Positions 62,540 to 64,000 of a stretch of DNA of 64,000 nucleotides are shown in pieces. The number at the start of each line of letters is the position of its first letter. Within the stretch, counting starts at the first letter, position 1. Under the pieces are notes generated by a model. That model ran no database searches. It saw only the letters and a list, made by a program, of their open reading frames with translations, and was not told the DNA's origin. The DNA is taken from the NCBI GenBank assembly GCA_008711295.1, contig VUYV01000498.1:104937-168936 (forward strand). Direction: 5' to 3'. The position numbers and the translations under genes are program-made. The stretch comes from Anarhynchus alexandrinus (lineage: Eukaryota > Chordata > Aves > Charadriiformes > Charadriidae).

Positions 62540-63180
62540 CACACTGGCGAAGAAGGTGCAAACTAAATGTGAGCAGCTGCCAAGTTATCCCTTTTCCCTC
62601 TCTGCCCCATTCCGCTCTGGCCCCATGGATTTTCCGCCTAAGCTGGGCCACGGCCTTTTGGGAGAGCTCCCGAGCAGGCGGGTGAGTGGGGTTTCCCCGG
62701 GACGAGGGAGCCTGGGTTCGCCCCGTCCCGCTGCCCTGTGCGGTGCGTGCGTGCCGAGGGGACGGGCTGTGCCTGCGCACGCCGCGTCCTGCCGGCGGCA
62801 GCGTTGTGGCGGGGAGGGGAGCCCAGCCCAGGCTCGGGGCTCGCAGCGCGCTCCTGGTGTCAGCCCGCTGGCGAGGCACGGGGGGCGTGCGGCGGCACGC
62901 TGCGGGGCAGCAGCGGGGCTGCCTGCGGGAGCTGCAGCACACCCAGCACCGGGCTTTGGGGTGACTGCGGCAAAAGGCGGATAATGCCGTTCACGTCGCG
63001 TGTCAGTGATAGCAAACCGGTCGGCGCGGCCGTGGGAGCTGGTGGAAGGGCAGGGGGGCCATGCGGCAGGAGCTGGTGCCCATGGGGGGGTTAGCTGCGC
63101 GTTAACCCCGCTGCCACGGGCACCCCCAGCCTGCGGCTCTGTGCGGTGTGGGGCCGTCGCTGGTGAGCTTACGCGTGGTA
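62540..63180. other. GC-rich non-coding stretch
   Basis: CpG-rich. No gene or repeat recognised. Confidence 0.45.
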
Positions 63181-63184
63181 CAGC

Positions 63185-63440
63185 GTGTTCGATGGAGTCT
63201 GGACATGTTGTAATGCTGGGGAGAAAGTGATACGATTGATGAGAGGGAACGTGGTAAATGGCTTGCCTTGCATGATATGACATAATTCCTGGTTTGGGTG
63301 TAAATGCGCCCCCGGATTTGGGGTCGGGAAGAGTTTTCCTCTGGATCAGACTGGGGGGGGTTGCTGGAGGTTTTGCCCTTCTCTGCTGGCAGGTGGGTTT
63401 TGCTGATAGTGATCAAATGAGGACTTTAATGAACCATTTC
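63185..63440. promoter_or_regulatory. Weak AT-richer island
   Basis: GTGATACGATTGATGAGAGG near 63229 (PBX-like ATTGAT), GCATGATATGACATAATTCC near 63270, and GTGATCAAATGAGGAC near 63409. Lower density than the neighbouring island at 62.4 kb. Confidence 0.25.
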
Positions 63441-63444
63441 GAGT

Positions 63445-64000
63445 CCCTGTGTCCCCGTCTCCCTCCCTGTGCCGTGGGGCGCTTGTGTCATTTCACCTTT
63501 CACTGCAGCAGGAGGTCACCACCGCTCGCGGGCGGCTGCGGTGGGATGTTCCCGCACATCCTCTGTGGCCTGTGCCAGGGACAGCATGGAGACACCGCAC
63601 ACTCGGAGAGATCCCAGATCCCTGTGCAGATGCCTCGAGCAGAGGCCGTGCTGCGTTGACCTCCTTTCTCTGACGGACACGTTTTTATCTCTCCTTGAGG
63701 GTAACCACGCGTGCCGGGAGCGCCTGAGCCGAGAGCCGCTGGGCTGAGGGAATTTGCCTCGCGTTTGGGTCAGGCAGAGATTTCGGAGGACGCAGCACAG
63801 GCGGCACCTTTCCTCCTGTCCCCTTTTCCAAGTGCCAGGCTGGCACTTCCCCCTCTTTGCAGTAAATTGCTCTGTCCCTTTGCCTATGGGAAGCGTTTGG
63901 GGGAAGGAGGTTTCGTGCAGGGCGGGAGGGGGCCGCGAGGGCGGCTGAGCTCCGTGTGGCACCCGCGGCCGCTCTGGGCGAAGCTGCCCGGTCCCCGGGG
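63445..64000. other. Mixed stretch to window end
   Basis: C/T-rich then GC-rich sequence, CpG-dense in the last 100 bases. No supported gene. Confidence 0.4.

Noticed and set aside
1..64000. tRNA, rRNA, microRNA, CRISPR, bacterial operon or endogenous retrovirus
   Set aside because: Scanned by eye for tRNA B-box, well-known microRNA seeds, regularly spaced direct repeats and retroviral or LTR hallmarks; none was found. A computational scan could still reveal diverged copies.

Overview
The window reads as bird nuclear DNA, probably from a GC-rich microchromosome-like region. The evidence is several truncated CR1 LINE 3' ends, two of them still carrying the avian ATTCTATG-type tail, embedded in very GC-rich, CpG-rich, minisatellite-rich sequence. 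It is a draft assembly: there is a 203-base N gap at 14079-14281 and single Ns at 10711, 10841 and 13409. I found no bacterial or viral genes and no CRISPR, tRNA or rRNA, and I could not recognise any complete protein-coding gene. Long open frames occur on both strands throughout, but they overlap each other, lack recognisable domains and exist because GC-rich DNA has few stop codons. I did not annotate them as genes.

The left edge (1-123) is C-rich and CpG-rich, with an ATG in good context followed after nine codons by a GTGAGT splice donor. It may be the promoter and first exon of a gene whose long first intron fills much of the window. This is tentative and I could not name the gene. Three other weak transcript hints are a perfect-Kozak small ORF at 8495, a 68-codon ORF at 37192 and an acceptor plus AATAAA at 48290-48364.

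The rest alternates between GC-rich spacer and short AT-rich islands of about 80-450 bp. The islands carry dense homeodomain, SOX/TCF, GATA, MEF2, RFX, octamer, SRF, T-box, ROR and HOX-PBX type sites. The clearest are near 7.4, 9.7, 10.5, 13.1, 13.6, 16.7, 21.5, 29.3, 31.4, 37.4, 42.4, 48.7, 55.0, 59.0, 60.8, 61.65 and 62.4 kb. This is what a cis-regulatory landscape around a developmental regulator looks like. Conservation cannot be tested here, so each island is a candidate enhancer or conserved noncoding element.

Repeats: younger-type CR1 3' ends at 1.3 kb (-), 14.0 kb (-, cut by the N gap), 26.7-27.2 kb (+) and 47.7-48.0 kb (+); two much older CR1 relics at 56.3-56.8 kb (+) and 59.8-60.0 kb (+); a 1.3-kb 10-bp-unit minisatellite at 17-18.3 kb containing a 592-bp-period duplication; and many smaller tandem repeats. 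A 128-bp exact copy of 6327-6454 sits at 10712-10839 between single Ns and 11-bp flanking repeats, which looks like an assembly patch error.

I saw no previously undescribed gene system. The most interesting material is the regulatory-island set, the ancient CR1 pair and the two assembly or structural anomalies.
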